64,000 nucleotides of DNA, taken from assembly GCF_037055325.1 (NCBI RefSeq), contig NZ_CP146373.1, positions 3,243,557 through 3,307,556 on the forward strand, written 5' to 3'. Of this stretch, positions 8,545 through 17,530 are shown piece after piece. Source of the stretch: Arachnia propionica (GTDB taxonomy: Bacteria > Actinomycetota > Actinomycetes > Propionibacteriales > Propionibacteriaceae). The notes beneath the pieces were generated by a model. It did not search any database. It was not told the origin of the DNA and saw only the letters and a list, made by a program, of their open reading frames with translations. A program made the position numbers and the translations under genes. How positions within the stretch are numbered: the first letter of the stretch is position 1; each line of letters begins with the position of its first letter.

Positions 8545-8977
8545 TGTCAATCTCTTCATCTATGCGCACCGGCCCGAATCCCCTCGATTCGACGAGCACA
8601 CGGCATGGCTCATTGCCGCTTTGTCGGGCGACGAACCCTTCGGGGTCTCCGAGCAGATCCTGTCCGGTTTCCTCAGGATTGTCACGAACCACAGGGTCTT
8701 TCGCGACCCAACACCTCCCGACGTGGCATTGGACTTCTGCCAGACGGTGCTGACGGCCCCATCGACGGTCCGCATCCGCCCCGGAAGAGAGCACTGGCGG
8801 ATCTTCGAGAACCTCTGCCGAGACCTCGGGGCCCGAGGCAATGTCATTCCCGATGCATTTCTGGCGGCCATGGCCATCGAGGTCGGCGCCACCTTCATCA
8901 CCACGGACGCCGGATTTGCCCGTTTTCCCGGGCTCAGATGGCGTCGCCCCTTCGACACCAATCCCGGTCGCCGCTGA
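8522..8977 (+). CDS. vapC: VapC-type PIN-domain ribonuclease toxin
   Basis: A 151-residue PIN-domain protein. It has the expected acidic residues: D in LLADVNLFIYA near the N-terminus, E in GVSEQILSGFLRI, D in IPDAFLAAMAI, and D in FITTDAGFARF. PIN toxins coordinate Mg/Mn with these four acids and cleave tRNA or rRNA. The two-residue change from the common D.n.ll/D.l...A patterns is within family variation (the DVN and TTDAGF forms are frequent in actinobacteria). Start at the ATG 8522, inside the antitoxin gene; a GTG at 8531 is an alternative. Confidence 0.88.
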   Translation: MATVLLADVNLFIYAHRPESPRFDEHTAWLIAALSGDEPFGVSEQILSGFLRIVTNHRVFRDPTPPDVALDFCQTVLTAPSTVRIRPGREHWRIFENLCRDLGARGNVIPDAFLAAMAIEVGATFITTDAGFARFPGLRWRRPFDTNPGRR

Positions 8978-9073
8978 ACCCACCCACAGTCCAGAACAGG
9001 ACGGTCCTGCCCGGAACCCTCATCCGTCACAGGATCCATCGCCCAGGTGTAGCGACCCCACTGGCACCTGTGC

Positions 9074-9424
9074 TTGTCCTTTGGGATGTCGTGCAATCGC
9101 CTCGTTGCGCCACGGATCGTCGAATCCCTGGTCAGCTTGTGCGTGAGGGCACCTGCCACGACCGCCGAGCTGCGGACATCGCACCTGCGAACCCGCAACG
9201 GGGACCACGAGATCGACCTCATCGTCGAGAACACCGCGGGCAGGGTGGTGGCCATTGACGTCACACTGACCCGCGACCCCGACGACGCCGATGTGCGGCA
9301 CCTCCACTGGCTGGGCGATCGCATCGGCGAGCGCCTCGTCGACAAGGTGGTCGTCACCACCGGCGAATACGCCTACCGTCGCGACGACGGGGTCGCGGTC
9401 ATTCCCCTCGGACTGCTGTCCTGA
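9074..9424 (+). pseudogene. remnant of DUF4143-type ATPase (C-terminal part)
   Basis: A 116-codon frame matching only the C-terminal nuclease-like part of AAA+/DUF4143 proteins: LRTRNGDHEIDLIVE, then VVAIDVTLTRD, VRHLHWLGDRIGERLVDKVV, TTGEYAYRRDDGVAVIPLGLL. Intact members are about 400 residues long with an N-terminal ATPase that is absent here. The usual iEVK motif reads IDVT, so the PD-(D/E)xK-like lysine is gone as well. This is very probably a fragment left by deletion. It sits between the toxin-antitoxin pair and the YibE/F gene. The ATG at 9074 is arbitrary. Confidence 0.65.
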
Positions 9425-9446
9425 AGGGCGAGGAGTCGACCGTCCC

Positions 9447-10673
9447 TCACTCCACCTCGACACCCACCGCACGCCGTCCCCGCGGTTCTGGCTCGGGGGA
9501 TGCGACGGTCAGGGCCGCGATGCCCGTCGTGATGGGAACGCTCAGCACCAGGCCGATGGCACTGCCGAGGGTGCGGACGATCTCGCCCGCGAACATTTCC
9601 GCGTTCAGCAGGGCGACGGCGGAGCGGTCGGTGAAGTAGAGCAGCAGGAGCACCGTCATGGAACCGCCCGCGTAGGCGAAGACGATGGTGTAGATGGTGG
9701 AGGCGATGTGGTCGCGACCGATCCGCATGCCGGCGGCAAACAACTTCCCGCGACCCATCGCCGGGGCCGCGGCGCGCAGCTCCCACACCGCGGAGCTCTG
9801 CGTGATGGTCACGTCGTTGAGCACACCGAGCCCACCGACGATGATGCCCACCATGAGCAGCTCCCGGAAATTCATCCCGGGCAGGAGCTGCGCCAGGTCG
9901 TACTCGTTCTCCTCGGCGAAACCCGACAGCCGGGCGAACTCCGCGGACAACGCCCCCAGCCCAGCCGTGACCGCCAGCCCGAGTAGTGTTCCGGCCAGGG
10001 CCGTCGACGTCCGGATCGAGACGCCGTGGGCCACGTACAGCACCACGAACATGATCGCCGTACCCCCGACCAGCGCCACGACGATGCCCGGTTTGCCGGT
10101 GATGAGGGCAGGCAGCATGAAACCGACGAGCACCACCCCGGCGAACCCGAGCCCCAGCAGCGCGAACAACCCCTTCCAGCGCGCCACCGCCAGCACCACG
10201 ATGACGAACAGCACGGCCAGCGCCCCCAGCACCGGAAGCCGGTTGACCGACGAGTAGGACCAGCTGATCCCGTTGCCAGTGTCGATACGGTTGACCTCCA
10301 TCACGTCCCCGGTCTTCAATCCGGACTGCGCCTGCGGGCCGAGCAGCGGGATCTCCACCGACGTGCCCGCATCCACACCGGTGTCGATGGTGGCCGTCGC
10401 CGTCAGGCATTTCGCCTGCCCCACCTGCTGGGTGTCGCAGCCATCCTTGATGTCGGTGATCGTTGCGGTCTCGTGGGTCAGGTTCTGGGCGTCGTAGGTC
10501 TTCTTCACCATGGAGGAGAGGTCCTGGCCCGACGGCCACAACCAGATCAACCCGGCCACCGTCAAGACCCCGAGCACCGCCAGGAAACCGATCAGGATGT
10601 TGCGTGCCATCCAGTTCACGCCAACGTGTTCCAGTTCCTCCGTCGAATGAGAATGTGAATGCCCTGCGCCCAT
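9447..10673 (-). CDS. YibE/F family multi-pass membrane protein
   Basis: A 408-residue integral membrane protein. An N-terminal helix (about 25-45) is followed by an extracytoplasmic OB-like part (YDAQNLTHETATITDIKDG ... GLKTGDVMEVNRI). Seven or eight membrane helices follow, with the YibE/F core signatures VGFMLPALITGKPG, GTAIMFVVLYVAHG, GGLGVLNDVTITQSSAVWEL and HIASTIYTIVFAYAGGSM. The ATG at 10673 (MGAGHSHSHSTEELE) is preferred over one 33 bp upstream because it gives a family-like histidine-rich N-terminus. The function of the family is not established; transport has been proposed. It is divergent from the rhomboid gene. Confidence 0.85.
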   Translation of the reverse strand: MGAGHSHSHSTEELEHVGVNWMARNILIGFLAVLGVLTVAGLIWLWPSGQDLSSMVKKTYDAQNLTHETATITDIKDGCDTQQVGQAKCLTATATIDTGVDAGTSVEIPLLGPQAQSGLKTGDVMEVNRIDTGNGISWSYSSVNRLPVLGALAVLFVIVVLAVARWKGLFALLGLGFAGVVLVGFMLPALITGKPGIVVALVGGTAIMFVVLYVAHGVSIRTSTALAGTLLGLAVTAGLGALSAEFARLSGFAEENEYDLAQLLPGMNFRELLMVGIIVGGLGVLNDVTITQSSAVWELRAAAPAMGRGKLFAAGMRIGRDHIASTIYTIVFAYAGGSMTVLLLLYFTDRSAVALLNAEMFAGEIVRTLGSAIGLVLSVPITTGIAALTVASPEPEPRGRRAVGVEVE

Positions 10674-10771
10674 GGACCAACACGATACCCGGCAGGTCGA
10701 GCCCACCCGTTCCGCGACAAATGGGACGGATTCCCGCCGAAGTGACGACCGCGACGGGTAGCCTTGCGGCC

Positions 10772-11677
10772 ATGCTAGAGAGCGCCTGCTACCGGCACCC
10801 CGACCAGGCCACGGGGATCGTTTGCCAACGCTGCCACCGTCCCATCTGCCCCCGGTGCATGGTGGCTGGGTCCGTCGGATTCCAATGCCCCGAATGCGTC
10901 ATGGCGGGTCGCAGGCAAACCCGCCAGGGGCAGCTGCCCTACGGCGGCTCCCGCAGCACCCAACCGGCGCTGACGTCGCAGGTGCTGGTCGGGATTAATG
11001 CGGTGGTCTGGCTGGCCGTTCTGCTGACCGGGGGCCAGCGAAGCCCCCTGTTCAGGATGCTGGCGATCCAGACGCAGGGATTCTGCGCCACGGAACACTA
11101 CATTCTTGCGGTGGACTCCCCGGCCCAGTGCGCCACCCTCGGGGCGTCATGGACGGAGGGTGTCGCCACCGGGGCCTGGTGGCAGGTGCTGACCAACGCC
11201 TTCACCCACCTCGACGTCATTCACATCGCCTTCAACATGGCGGCCCTCTACGTGCTCGGCCCGCAGCTCGAATCGGTGCTGGGACGCGCCCGGTTCCTAG
11301 CCCTCTACCTGGTTTCGGCGGTGACCGGTTCCGCCGTGGTGATGTGGTTCTCCGACCCGTACATCACCACCATGGGGGCTTCCGGGGCGATCTTCGGAAT
11401 GATGGGCGCGGTGCTGCTGATCGCGTGGAAGCACCACGGCGACGTGCGCACCATCCTCGTCTGGTTGGGCGTGAACGTGGCCATCACCTTCGTGGGGTCG
11501 AGCTTCATCTCCTGGCAGGGTCACCTGGGTGGCCTGCTCGGTGGCATGGCCGTCACCGCCGCCCTGATCTGGCTTCCCCGCGAACAGCGGGAGCGCTGGC
11601 AGTGGCCGCTGGTGGGTCTGGTCGCGGTGCTGGCCGTCGCCGCCATCGTGGCGCGGGCAATGACCGTCACGGGCTGA
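10772..11677 (+). CDS. rhomboid-family intramembrane serine protease with N-terminal zinc finger
   Basis: A 301-residue protein. Residues 5-47 hold a B-box-like zinc finger (CYRHPDQ, CQRCHRPICPRCM, CPEC), common in actinobacterial rhomboids. Six membrane helices follow. Catalytic features are present: WWQVLTNAFTHLDVIHIAFN (substrate-side histidines and asparagine), the serine motif GASGAIFG, and the histidine in SWQGHLGGLLGG. Rhomboids cut transmembrane substrates inside the membrane; the substrate is unknown. Start at ATG 10772, ahead of the zinc finger. The frame is open upstream to 10463, but that part is antisense to the YibE/F gene. Confidence 0.92.
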   Translation: MLESACYRHPDQATGIVCQRCHRPICPRCMVAGSVGFQCPECVMAGRRQTRQGQLPYGGSRSTQPALTSQVLVGINAVVWLAVLLTGGQRSPLFRMLAIQTQGFCATEHYILAVDSPAQCATLGASWTEGVATGAWWQVLTNAFTHLDVIHIAFNMAALYVLGPQLESVLGRARFLALYLVSAVTGSAVVMWFSDPYITTMGASGAIFGMMGAVLLIAWKHHGDVRTILVWLGVNVAITFVGSSFISWQGHLGGLLGGMAVTAALIWLPREQRERWQWPLVGLVAVLAVAAIVARAMTVTG

Positions 11678-11724
11678 GCGCCTCTCCCGACGCCGGTGGA
11701 GCCAGCCAGCTGACGCACGGCCGC

Positions 11725-13617
11725 TCAGCTGAACATGTCCTTGATGAGCGGGCCAGCTGTCCCGGAACCCGAGTCGCCATCCTGGACGAAGGCCGCCACC
11801 GCGTACTTGTCGTTCCAGGCGATCATCCAGGCGTGGGCGGTGTCGGCGGCGGCGTTTCCGAACTCGGCGGTGCCGGTCTTGGCGCCAGTCATGACTCCCT
11901 GAAGGACATTGCCCGATCCCTCCGTGACGACGGCCTTCATCAGCGTCTGGAGCTGCGATGCCTCGTCGGAACTGAGCGGTGTGGCCGTCGACTTCGCCTC
12001 GTGCCCCTTCACCAGCCACGGGATGCGCGTCTCACCTGAGGCGACGCTGGCCGAGACCGTCGCCATGCCCAGTGGCGACATCTCGATGCCACCCTGCCCG
12101 ATCATGCTGAGCGAGAGGTCCAGCGGGGCATCGGCGGACTGCACCTTCCCGAAGTTCGAGGCGAATCCCGCGTCGTAATCAGTACCCACCCCGAGGGTGG
12201 CGGCGGCTTGCTGCAGCTTCTCCTGTGAAACCTTGTCGGCGTTGGTCCCGAACGCGGTGTTGCAGGAGTTCGCGACCGCCTGGGTCAGGGTGACGCTGCC
12301 GGTCTTGTCGGCTGGGTAACCGTCGTAGTTCTTCAACGTGTGGTCACCGATCTGCATGGTGGCGGGGCACTGCACCACCGAGTCGGCACGCAGGCCGGCG
12401 CGCAGCAGCGCCAGCGACGAGACGATCTTGAACGTCGAGCCGGGCGCGTATTTCCCGAAGGTGGCGTAGGGGTATTCGCCCGCACCCGCCGAGTTGGCGG
12501 CGGCAAGCACCCCGCCGTCCTTGACGTCCAGCACCACCAGGGACGCGATCCCGGAACTGACGTGGCTGTTCAGCACCGATTCCGCCTTCTCCTGCATGGC
12601 GCGGTCCAGCGAGAGCTGGATGGGGCTGCCGACGCTGGCCTCCTGGGAGAACAACGAGACGGGACCGACGTTCTGACCCGAGCGCCCCACCACATCGATG
12701 TTGATCTTCGGTGCCCCACGCAACTGCTCGTCGTAGCGCTGCTGGAGGCCACTGACCCCGACCATGTCCGAGGACATCAGGGCGCCGCCCGACTTCTCCA
12801 CCTGTTCCTTCGACGGACTCCCAACCCTGCCGAGCAGCCCGATGGCGAACGTGTCCGAGGGTGCGACGCTGGCGGTGGACTCCTTCACGAAGGCCCCGGG
12901 GATGCTGGAGACCGTGGAGGGAACCTGGTCCTGGGAGACGGTTTTGGCCACCACGAACTGTTTGGGGCCACCCGCCAGGACCTTCTGGGTGTACTCGGTG
13001 GCATCGACTCCGAGCAGCTGGGCCAGCTGCGTGGCGGCGGCCTGCCACGTGGACTCCTCGGACTTCGACTTGTCGATGCCGACCTGGTAGACGGCGCGTT
13101 CCTCGACGAGCGCCACCCCGTCGCGGTCGTTGATGGCGGCGCGTTTCGGCCAGCTGCGCTGGTGCCTGAGGCGGGTCGTGGCAGAGAGTTTCTCGTGCAC
13201 CACCGTCGGCGACCACGTCACCTGCCACGTGCCATCCACGTTCTCCAGGGGGACGGTGGTGGCGTACTTCCAGCCCTCCTGACCGATGGGGAAGGTGTAG
13301 GTGAGATGCGCGGTGGCGGTCTTGCCGTCGGCGGCGTAGCGGATTCCCGCCGACTCCACCGTCGGCGTGATGTCGTCCATGCCGGCGAAGATGGTCTTCA
13401 GCTCAGTGGTGGCGTCAGCGGGCGGGGTGGATAGCGCCACACCCGTGAGGTCCAGTTTCTGGATTCCCGCGACAAGCCCTGCCACCACGTCGTCGGCTGC
13501 CGCCACCCCATCGGGTGGGGTGTCGCGTTCTTGCCCGGAGTCGCCGGGGGCGCACCCAGTCAACAGCAGCGCCGAGGCCGTCACGGCGGCCAGCACAGCC
13601 CTCCGGGGGGTCTTCAT
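11725..13617 (-). CDS. class B penicillin-binding protein, lipoprotein type with MecA_N domain
   Basis: A 630-residue transpeptidase. The N-terminus is a lipoprotein signal (LLLTGCAPG). Residues about 40-160 form an NTF2-like MecA_N domain (ELKTIFAGMDDITPTVESAG and following), then a dimerisation domain, then the transpeptidase domain with all three motifs: STFK in YAPGSTFKIVSSLA, SCN in ANSCNTAFGTN, and KTG in GAKTGTAEFGN. It cross-links peptidoglycan outside the membrane. MecA_N-type PBPs of actinobacteria can have low beta-lactam affinity, but resistance cannot be read from sequence. Start at ATG 13617 because the lipoprotein signal begins there. Followed by terC on the opposite strand. 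Confidence 0.92.
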   Translation of the reverse strand: MKTPRRAVLAAVTASALLLTGCAPGDSGQERDTPPDGVAAADDVVAGLVAGIQKLDLTGVALSTPPADATTELKTIFAGMDDITPTVESAGIRYAADGKTATAHLTYTFPIGQEGWKYATTVPLENVDGTWQVTWSPTVVHEKLSATTRLRHQRSWPKRAAINDRDGVALVEERAVYQVGIDKSKSEESTWQAAATQLAQLLGVDATEYTQKVLAGGPKQFVVAKTVSQDQVPSTVSSIPGAFVKESTASVAPSDTFAIGLLGRVGSPSKEQVEKSGGALMSSDMVGVSGLQQRYDEQLRGAPKINIDVVGRSGQNVGPVSLFSQEASVGSPIQLSLDRAMQEKAESVLNSHVSSGIASLVVLDVKDGGVLAAANSAGAGEYPYATFGKYAPGSTFKIVSSLALLRAGLRADSVVQCPATMQIGDHTLKNYDGYPADKTGSVTLTQAVANSCNTAFGTNADKVSQEKLQQAAATLGVGTDYDAGFASNFGKVQSADAPLDLSLSMIGQGGIEMSPLGMATVSASVASGETRIPWLVKGHEAKSTATPLSSDEASQLQTLMKAVVTEGSGNVLQGVMTGAKTGTAEFGNAAADTAHAWMIAWNDKYAVAAFVQDGDSGSGTAGPLIKDMFS

Positions 13618-13810
13618 GGTCACGTCGGCTCCCTTCCACTGCGTCCTTGGAATGAGACTACCGGGGCATACCATCACAATCGGCGGGAGGTTCGAGGCGC
13701 GAAATGGATGCAGGCCTGCCATGAACAGCAGAGACGGGTACCCTTGATGAGGTCGCCCAGATCACTTCCCCGGATCACCCCGCGACCGCCTTCCGCATTT
13801 CTATCAAGGA

Positions 13811-15001
13811 GTGAGTCGGTTGTCCGTCCCTCTCTGGATCTGGGTCCTGACCCTGCTGCTCATAGCGGGCCTGCTCGCCTTCGACTTTTTCGCCCACGTC
13901 CGAAAGGCGCACGCCCCCACTCTCAAGGAAGCCACCGTCTGGTCCATCATCTACGTAGGCCTGGCGATCCTCTTCGGGGTCGCGGTGACCATCTTCGGCG
14001 GCGTCGAGATGGGCACCCAGTACTTCAACGGCTGGCTGCTGGAAAAAGCGCTGAGCGTCGACAACCTATTCGTCTTCCTCGTGATCATGGGGTCCTTCGC
14101 CGTGCCCAGGCAGGATCAGCAGAAGGCGCTGCTGTTCGGGATCGTCTTCGCGTTGCTGACCAGGTCGGGGTTCATCGCGTTGGGCAAGGCGATGCTCGAG
14201 GCGTGGAGTTGGACCTTCTACATCTTCGGTCTTGTCCTGATGATCACGGCCGGACGGATGCTGGCGCCCGAGGACGGGGATTCCGGCGACGCCGACAACT
14301 TCGTCATCCGCATCGCGAAGAAGTACCTGCGCACCACCGACCACTACGACGGCGACAAGCTGTTCACCATCGAGAACGGTCGCAAGGTGCTGACCCCGAT
14401 GCTGCTGGTGATGATCGCCATCGGCGGCACCGATCTGCTGTTCGCGTTGGACTCCGTCCCCGCCGTCTACGGCGTCACCACCAACGTGTACCTGGTGTTC
14501 ACGGCGACGGCGTTCTCGATGATGGGGTTGCGGCAGCTGTACTTCCTGATCGACGATCTCCTGGACCGTTTGATCTACCTCAAGTACGGGCTCACCGCGG
14601 TGCTCGGTTTCATCGGCGTCAAGTTGATCCTCCACGCTCTCAACGAGAACAATGTGCCGTTCATCAACGGCGGGAAGCACGTCGACGTGTGGGACATCGG
14701 GGACATCGAGTCGCTGGTCGTGATCCTCACAATCTTGACGGTCACCGTCGTGGTCTCCCTGCTCAGCCGGAGGGGTCTCGTGGCCAGCGCCATCCGCAGC
14801 CTGGACCGCAGGGCTCATTCCTACCTGCACACCGAATACCACAACACAGACGAGGAACGCGAGGCCCTCTACCAGGAGATCGTCACCCGAGAGACCGATC
14901 TGAAGAAATACGATCCCCGGTTCGTCACCGAGTACATGGAATCCAGCGGTCTGGAAACGACCTTGGAGAAGGTCCACAAGATGCACGGCGACCTGGCCTG
15001 A
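13811..15001 (+). CDS. TerC/Alx family membrane protein
   Basis: A 396-residue protein with about eight membrane helices. It has the TerC signatures EKALSVDNLFVFLVIM (with the conserved SVDN aspartate), the second half GGTDLLFALDSVPAVYGVT (LFALDS aspartate), and the MMGLRQLYFLIDDLLDRLIYLK segment. The Alx/TerC family takes part in manganese or metal homeostasis and tellurite tolerance, probably assisting metal loading of exported proteins. The C-terminal 90 residues are a charged cytoplasmic tail (HTEYHNTDEEREALYQEIV), longer than in minimal TerC proteins. I looked for a yybP-ykoY manganese riboswitch upstream and saw none. Confidence 0.9.
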   Translation: MSRLSVPLWIWVLTLLLIAGLLAFDFFAHVRKAHAPTLKEATVWSIIYVGLAILFGVAVTIFGGVEMGTQYFNGWLLEKALSVDNLFVFLVIMGSFAVPRQDQQKALLFGIVFALLTRSGFIALGKAMLEAWSWTFYIFGLVLMITAGRMLAPEDGDSGDADNFVIRIAKKYLRTTDHYDGDKLFTIENGRKVLTPMLLVMIAIGGTDLLFALDSVPAVYGVTTNVYLVFTATAFSMMGLRQLYFLIDDLLDRLIYLKYGLTAVLGFIGVKLILHALNENNVPFINGGKHVDVWDIGDIESLVVILTILTVTVVVSLLSRRGLVASAIRSLDRRAHSYLHTEYHNTDEEREALYQEIVTRETDLKKYDPRFVTEYMESSGLETTLEKVHKMHGDLA

Positions 15002-15422
15002 CCTCATCTCCAACAGCACCCCACCCTCACCACGCTCCTCTCACCAGCAACCGGCGGCGCCATCGCCGCGCTCACAATCCGACTGAACGAGCCGAATTAG
15101 GACGGAAACCTTACCCGAGGAGAGCCGTTCAAAGAACATTCGCAGTTCAACAGAAGTAGGCATCATGAAACGAACCACTTCATGAAGACAAAGCGTCTGC
15201 CGAATCCTCGTCACCCTGCACCGCAGCACTGGTGCTTGAGAATCAGGCAGACGCCCCACCCCGCCTTCATCTGAGTGGCATCATCAGGATTTATGCGCAT
15301 TTCCCAATGAAACGCATCTCCTGGCCCGAAGGAAGGAGAGCGCTGGACGCGCACCCTGCATCATCTACACCCGTATCGCCAAAGAGTTCTCGATCGGACT
15401 CACGGGTTCCGACGCGGATTTC
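15002..15422. other. intergenic, no gene seen
   Basis: About 420 bp between terC and the WXG100 locus. I see no convincing reading frame, RNA gene or strong hairpin. Base composition begins to fall here, towards the lower GC of the type VII locus. Confidence 0.5.
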
Positions 15423-15716
15423 TCAGATAGCCCAGAGGGCAGCGACATTGTCCTCGCAATCGACGTACATTTGATCGATCGTGTCGATGATCCCGGCCAG
15501 CTCCTCGAGATAGTCGATCTGTTGATTCATGTCGGTCTCCCATTGCTGGTGCCTCGTCGACGCACTTTCTGAGGCTTCTCCAGTCCAGCCAGACCGAAGG
15601 TTTCCCATGCTGCCTCGATACTCGTTGAGCGCTGAATCCAGCCGCGATACGTGACCTCTGAAATCCCCTGAGAGAGTGCTCAGCACCCCGTCATTAACTT
15701 TCAAGATATTGCTCAT
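15423..15716 (-). CDS. WXG100 family (ESAT-6-like) protein
   Basis: A 97-residue all-helical protein with the central WxG turn (LRSGWTGEASES) between two long amphipathic helices, the hallmark of WXG100 proteins exported by type VII secretion. Such proteins usually dimerise and accompany a larger substrate. A YxxxD/E-type signal may be the C-terminal YVDCEDNV. Start at ATG 15716. It is the last of three minus-strand genes, with about 75 bp separating it from the previous one, and is presumably cotranscribed. No EccC-type ATPase is in the window, so export would need a system encoded elsewhere. Confidence 0.88.
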   Translation of the reverse strand: MSNILKVNDGVLSTLSGDFRGHVSRLDSALNEYRGSMGNLRSGWTGEASESASTRHQQWETDMNQQIDYLEELAGIIDTIDQMYVDCEDNVAALWAI

Positions 15717-15791
15717 ACCCCTTGCTTCCTTTGTTCTTCGACATCTTGATTGCGACCGCATTCGGCCGCCCGGTGAACATCGTCGACTCGC

Positions 15792-16277
15792 TCAGTTCCG
15801 GTCCGGCCAACTGGGGAAAACATCGAGATCGTTGTTCAAGGAACGAATGCGCTCCTCGTGAGCTTCCCATGCGGCGCGCATCTGGGTGAGTGGATTCTCT
15901 GCATCCTCCTCCTCAGCCTCCTTGGCCCACTGATCATGGATCCTTCCCAAGGTCTTGTTCGATTCCTGCCGCAAAGCACGAGCCTCAGGAGAATCATCAT
16001 TACCATTGAAAACATCACTCAGGGTTGTCTTACCCTGATCGATCCGCTTCTGGATCTCCTGCCACTTGGGGCCAAGCTCACCCGCACGAGCCTTCTCGGC
16101 CCGCGCCTCATCGGCCTTCTTCTCGGCCTCCTCCCCGGCCCTGTCCTTACGCTCGACCTCCTCTTCGTGGAGCTCGAAGTCTTCGAGGATCCCACGCATC
16201 TCCTCGAACATCGACGCCAGCTCGGGAAACTTTCGCGCATCTTCGATGAGCTGTTCTTCTTTTGCCTTGTCCTTCAC
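15792..16277 (-). CDS. coiled-coil protein in WXG100 locus, 161 aa
   Basis: An extremely charged, glutamate/lysine/arginine-rich helical protein (residues about 35-75 nearly all E, K, R, A, D: a long coiled coil such as EEEVERKDRAGEEAEKKADE). Two tryptophans near the C-terminus (DQWAKEAEEE, FPSWPD) and a QMRAAWEAHEERI helix follow. No signal or membrane segment. The start codon overlaps the stop of the upstream 418-residue gene by 4 bp, so the two are translationally coupled. It is probably a chaperone or partner of that protein; that is inference from position. No family recognised. Confidence 0.65.
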   Translation of the reverse strand: MKDKAKEEQLIEDARKFPELASMFEEMRGILEDFELHEEEVERKDRAGEEAEKKADEARAEKARAGELGPKWQEIQKRIDQGKTTLSDVFNGNDDSPEARALRQESNKTLGRIHDQWAKEAEEEDAENPLTQMRAAWEAHEERIRSLNNDLDVFPSWPDRN

Positions 16278-17530
16278 GAACGTGCCTCCACACCTCGCCG
16301 CACGGAATCAACAATGTCGGCGCCTTGGTCCTTGTACTTGTCGTACTTGTCCTTGTACTCGTCGTACTTACCCTTGTACTCGTCGTACTTACCCTTGTAC
16401 TTGTCGTACTTGTCCTTGTACTTGTCGTACTTCTCCTTGGCCTTCTGCACTTTGTCGACGGCCTTTTGAATCTTGTCGTAGTTTGCCTGAATTTTCTGGA
16501 TGAGTTTCTGAGCCTTGTCGAAGGCTTCCTTGATCTTCTGACTGTTCGCCTGGATCTTCGAGATGAAGTTGCAGACCTTGGTGATCGCCTCCTGCGCCCA
16601 CTTGACATCTTGGAAAACATCTTTGGCCAGAGTCCCGATCTCGACTGATCCCACGATCCATCCGGCTACGGGTATGGACGCTTCCACTGCGATTCTCTCC
16701 AGTTTGTGCGAAATCCGCCTGAGCATGTGGGCAATCTGCTTTGCAAGCGACTTGACGAGCTCAGCGAAGCACTTGATTCCCTTTGCAACCATCTGGGCTG
16801 CCAGAGCGATCAGCTCATCGATTCCGGCCACGGCGCCAATTGCAATGGCGAAATTGTCAGCGCTTTTGCTGACCCAGTCGGTGATGCGAAGCAACAGGCC
16901 TAGCGTGTTTTTCGCAAGTTCGGTGAAGGCCTTCCCGGTGTTCTCCCATGCCGCGGCGGCACACTCCACGCGCTTCCAGTCACCGGCAAAGGGTTTGAAC
17001 ACCACTTCTTCCAGCACCGAGAACCCGAAGAGTTTCTCGCACACCCAGTCCACGCTTCCCAGTATCTCGCCGGCCTCCCAGCGCAGGTTATCCGCGTCAT
17101 CGGAAGTCGCGCTCGGCTCACTCAGAACGGCTTGAACATCTTTGATCTCGGGCTGCCCGGCGCCCGCTGCCCCCAAGGTGGGCATGTTGCTCCGAGGGTC
17201 CTCGCTCGAGGAAATGGAGTGTCCCATCTTCGCTGCATGAGAAGAAAGAAGCGCGTGGGCCTGCAGATCAGTCTCGGCGTAGAGATCAATGGAGCTGCTG
17301 AGGTTTTCGGCCCCTTTGGAATAAACGCCTTTGACGGTATCAAGGACCATGTCCCCACCTTGAACCAGGGCGTCATTCACCGGCTTGAGAAACTGAAGAA
17401 TCAGGCCGAGGTCATCCTCAGTCAATGTTGCCCATTTATCCAAGTAATTCTTCATGGCCGGCAGATGGTCATCGGCCTGGCGCGTAAGTACTGCACGCGC
17501 AAGCCCCAACTGTTCGTAGTTCACATGCAC
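16274..17530 (-). CDS. large WXG100-superfamily-like protein with C-terminal KYDKYKx heptads
   Basis: A 418-residue protein that begins with a helical region like the targeting domain of type VII substrates (residues 1-105, EQLGLARAVLTRQADDHLP, AMKNYLDKWATLTEDDLG). The middle (about 215-300) is hydrophobic and alanine-rich (FAIAIGAVAGIDELIALAA, PVAGWIVGSVEIG), which could interact with membranes. The C-terminal 100 residues are a continuous lysine-rich helix that ends in five heptads of the type YDKYKDK / YDEYKGK. The organisation of targeting domain, hydrophobic middle and long coiled coil recalls exported toxins or structural proteins, but no enzymatic motif is seen. Start at ATG 17530; coupled to the next gene by a 4-bp overlap. 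Confidence 0.65.
   Translation of the reverse strand: MHVNYEQLGLARAVLTRQADDHLPAMKNYLDKWATLTEDDLGLILQFLKPVNDALVQGGDMVLDTVKGVYSKGAENLSSSIDLYAETDLQAHALLSSHAAKMGHSISSSEDPRSNMPTLGAAGAGQPEIKDVQAVLSEPSATSDDADNLRWEAGEILGSVDWVCEKLFGFSVLEEVVFKPFAGDWKRVECAAAAWENTGKAFTELAKNTLGLLLRITDWVSKSADNFAIAIGAVAGIDELIALAAQMVAKGIKCFAELVKSLAKQIAHMLRRISHKLERIAVEASIPVAGWIVGSVEIGTLAKDVFQDVKWAQEAITKVCNFISKIQANSQKIKEAFDKAQKLIQKIQANYDKIQKAVDKVQKAKEKYDKYKDKYDKYKGKYDEYKGKYDEYKDKYDKYKDQGADIVDSVRRGVEARS
16328..16438 (-). repeat. 21-bp tandem repeat inside the type VII locus gene
   Basis: About five tandem 21-bp units (plus-strand form GTACTTGTCGTACTTGTCCTT, with CTCGTC and ACCCTT variants) encode the K-Y-D-K/E-Y-K-D/G heptads. 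Unit length equals one heptad, so copy-number change would keep the frame and lengthen or shorten the coiled coil. Confidence 0.85.

Noticed and set aside
10463..10771. N-terminal extension of the rhomboid protease
   Set aside because: No homology; antisense to the YibE/F gene. The zinc finger starts right after ATG 10772.
12340..13434. Long plus-strand open frame of 364 codons
   Set aside because: It is fully antisense to the penicillin-binding protein gene, which has all three catalytic motifs.
13640..13810. yybP-ykoY manganese riboswitch before terC
   Set aside because: Considered because Alx-type genes often carry one; no matching conserved loops or paired elements were found.
16328..16438. 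CRISPR-like regular repeat
   Set aside because: The units are directly adjacent 21-mers without spacers and encode heptads in frame; it is a coding tandem repeat. No CRISPR array was seen in the window.
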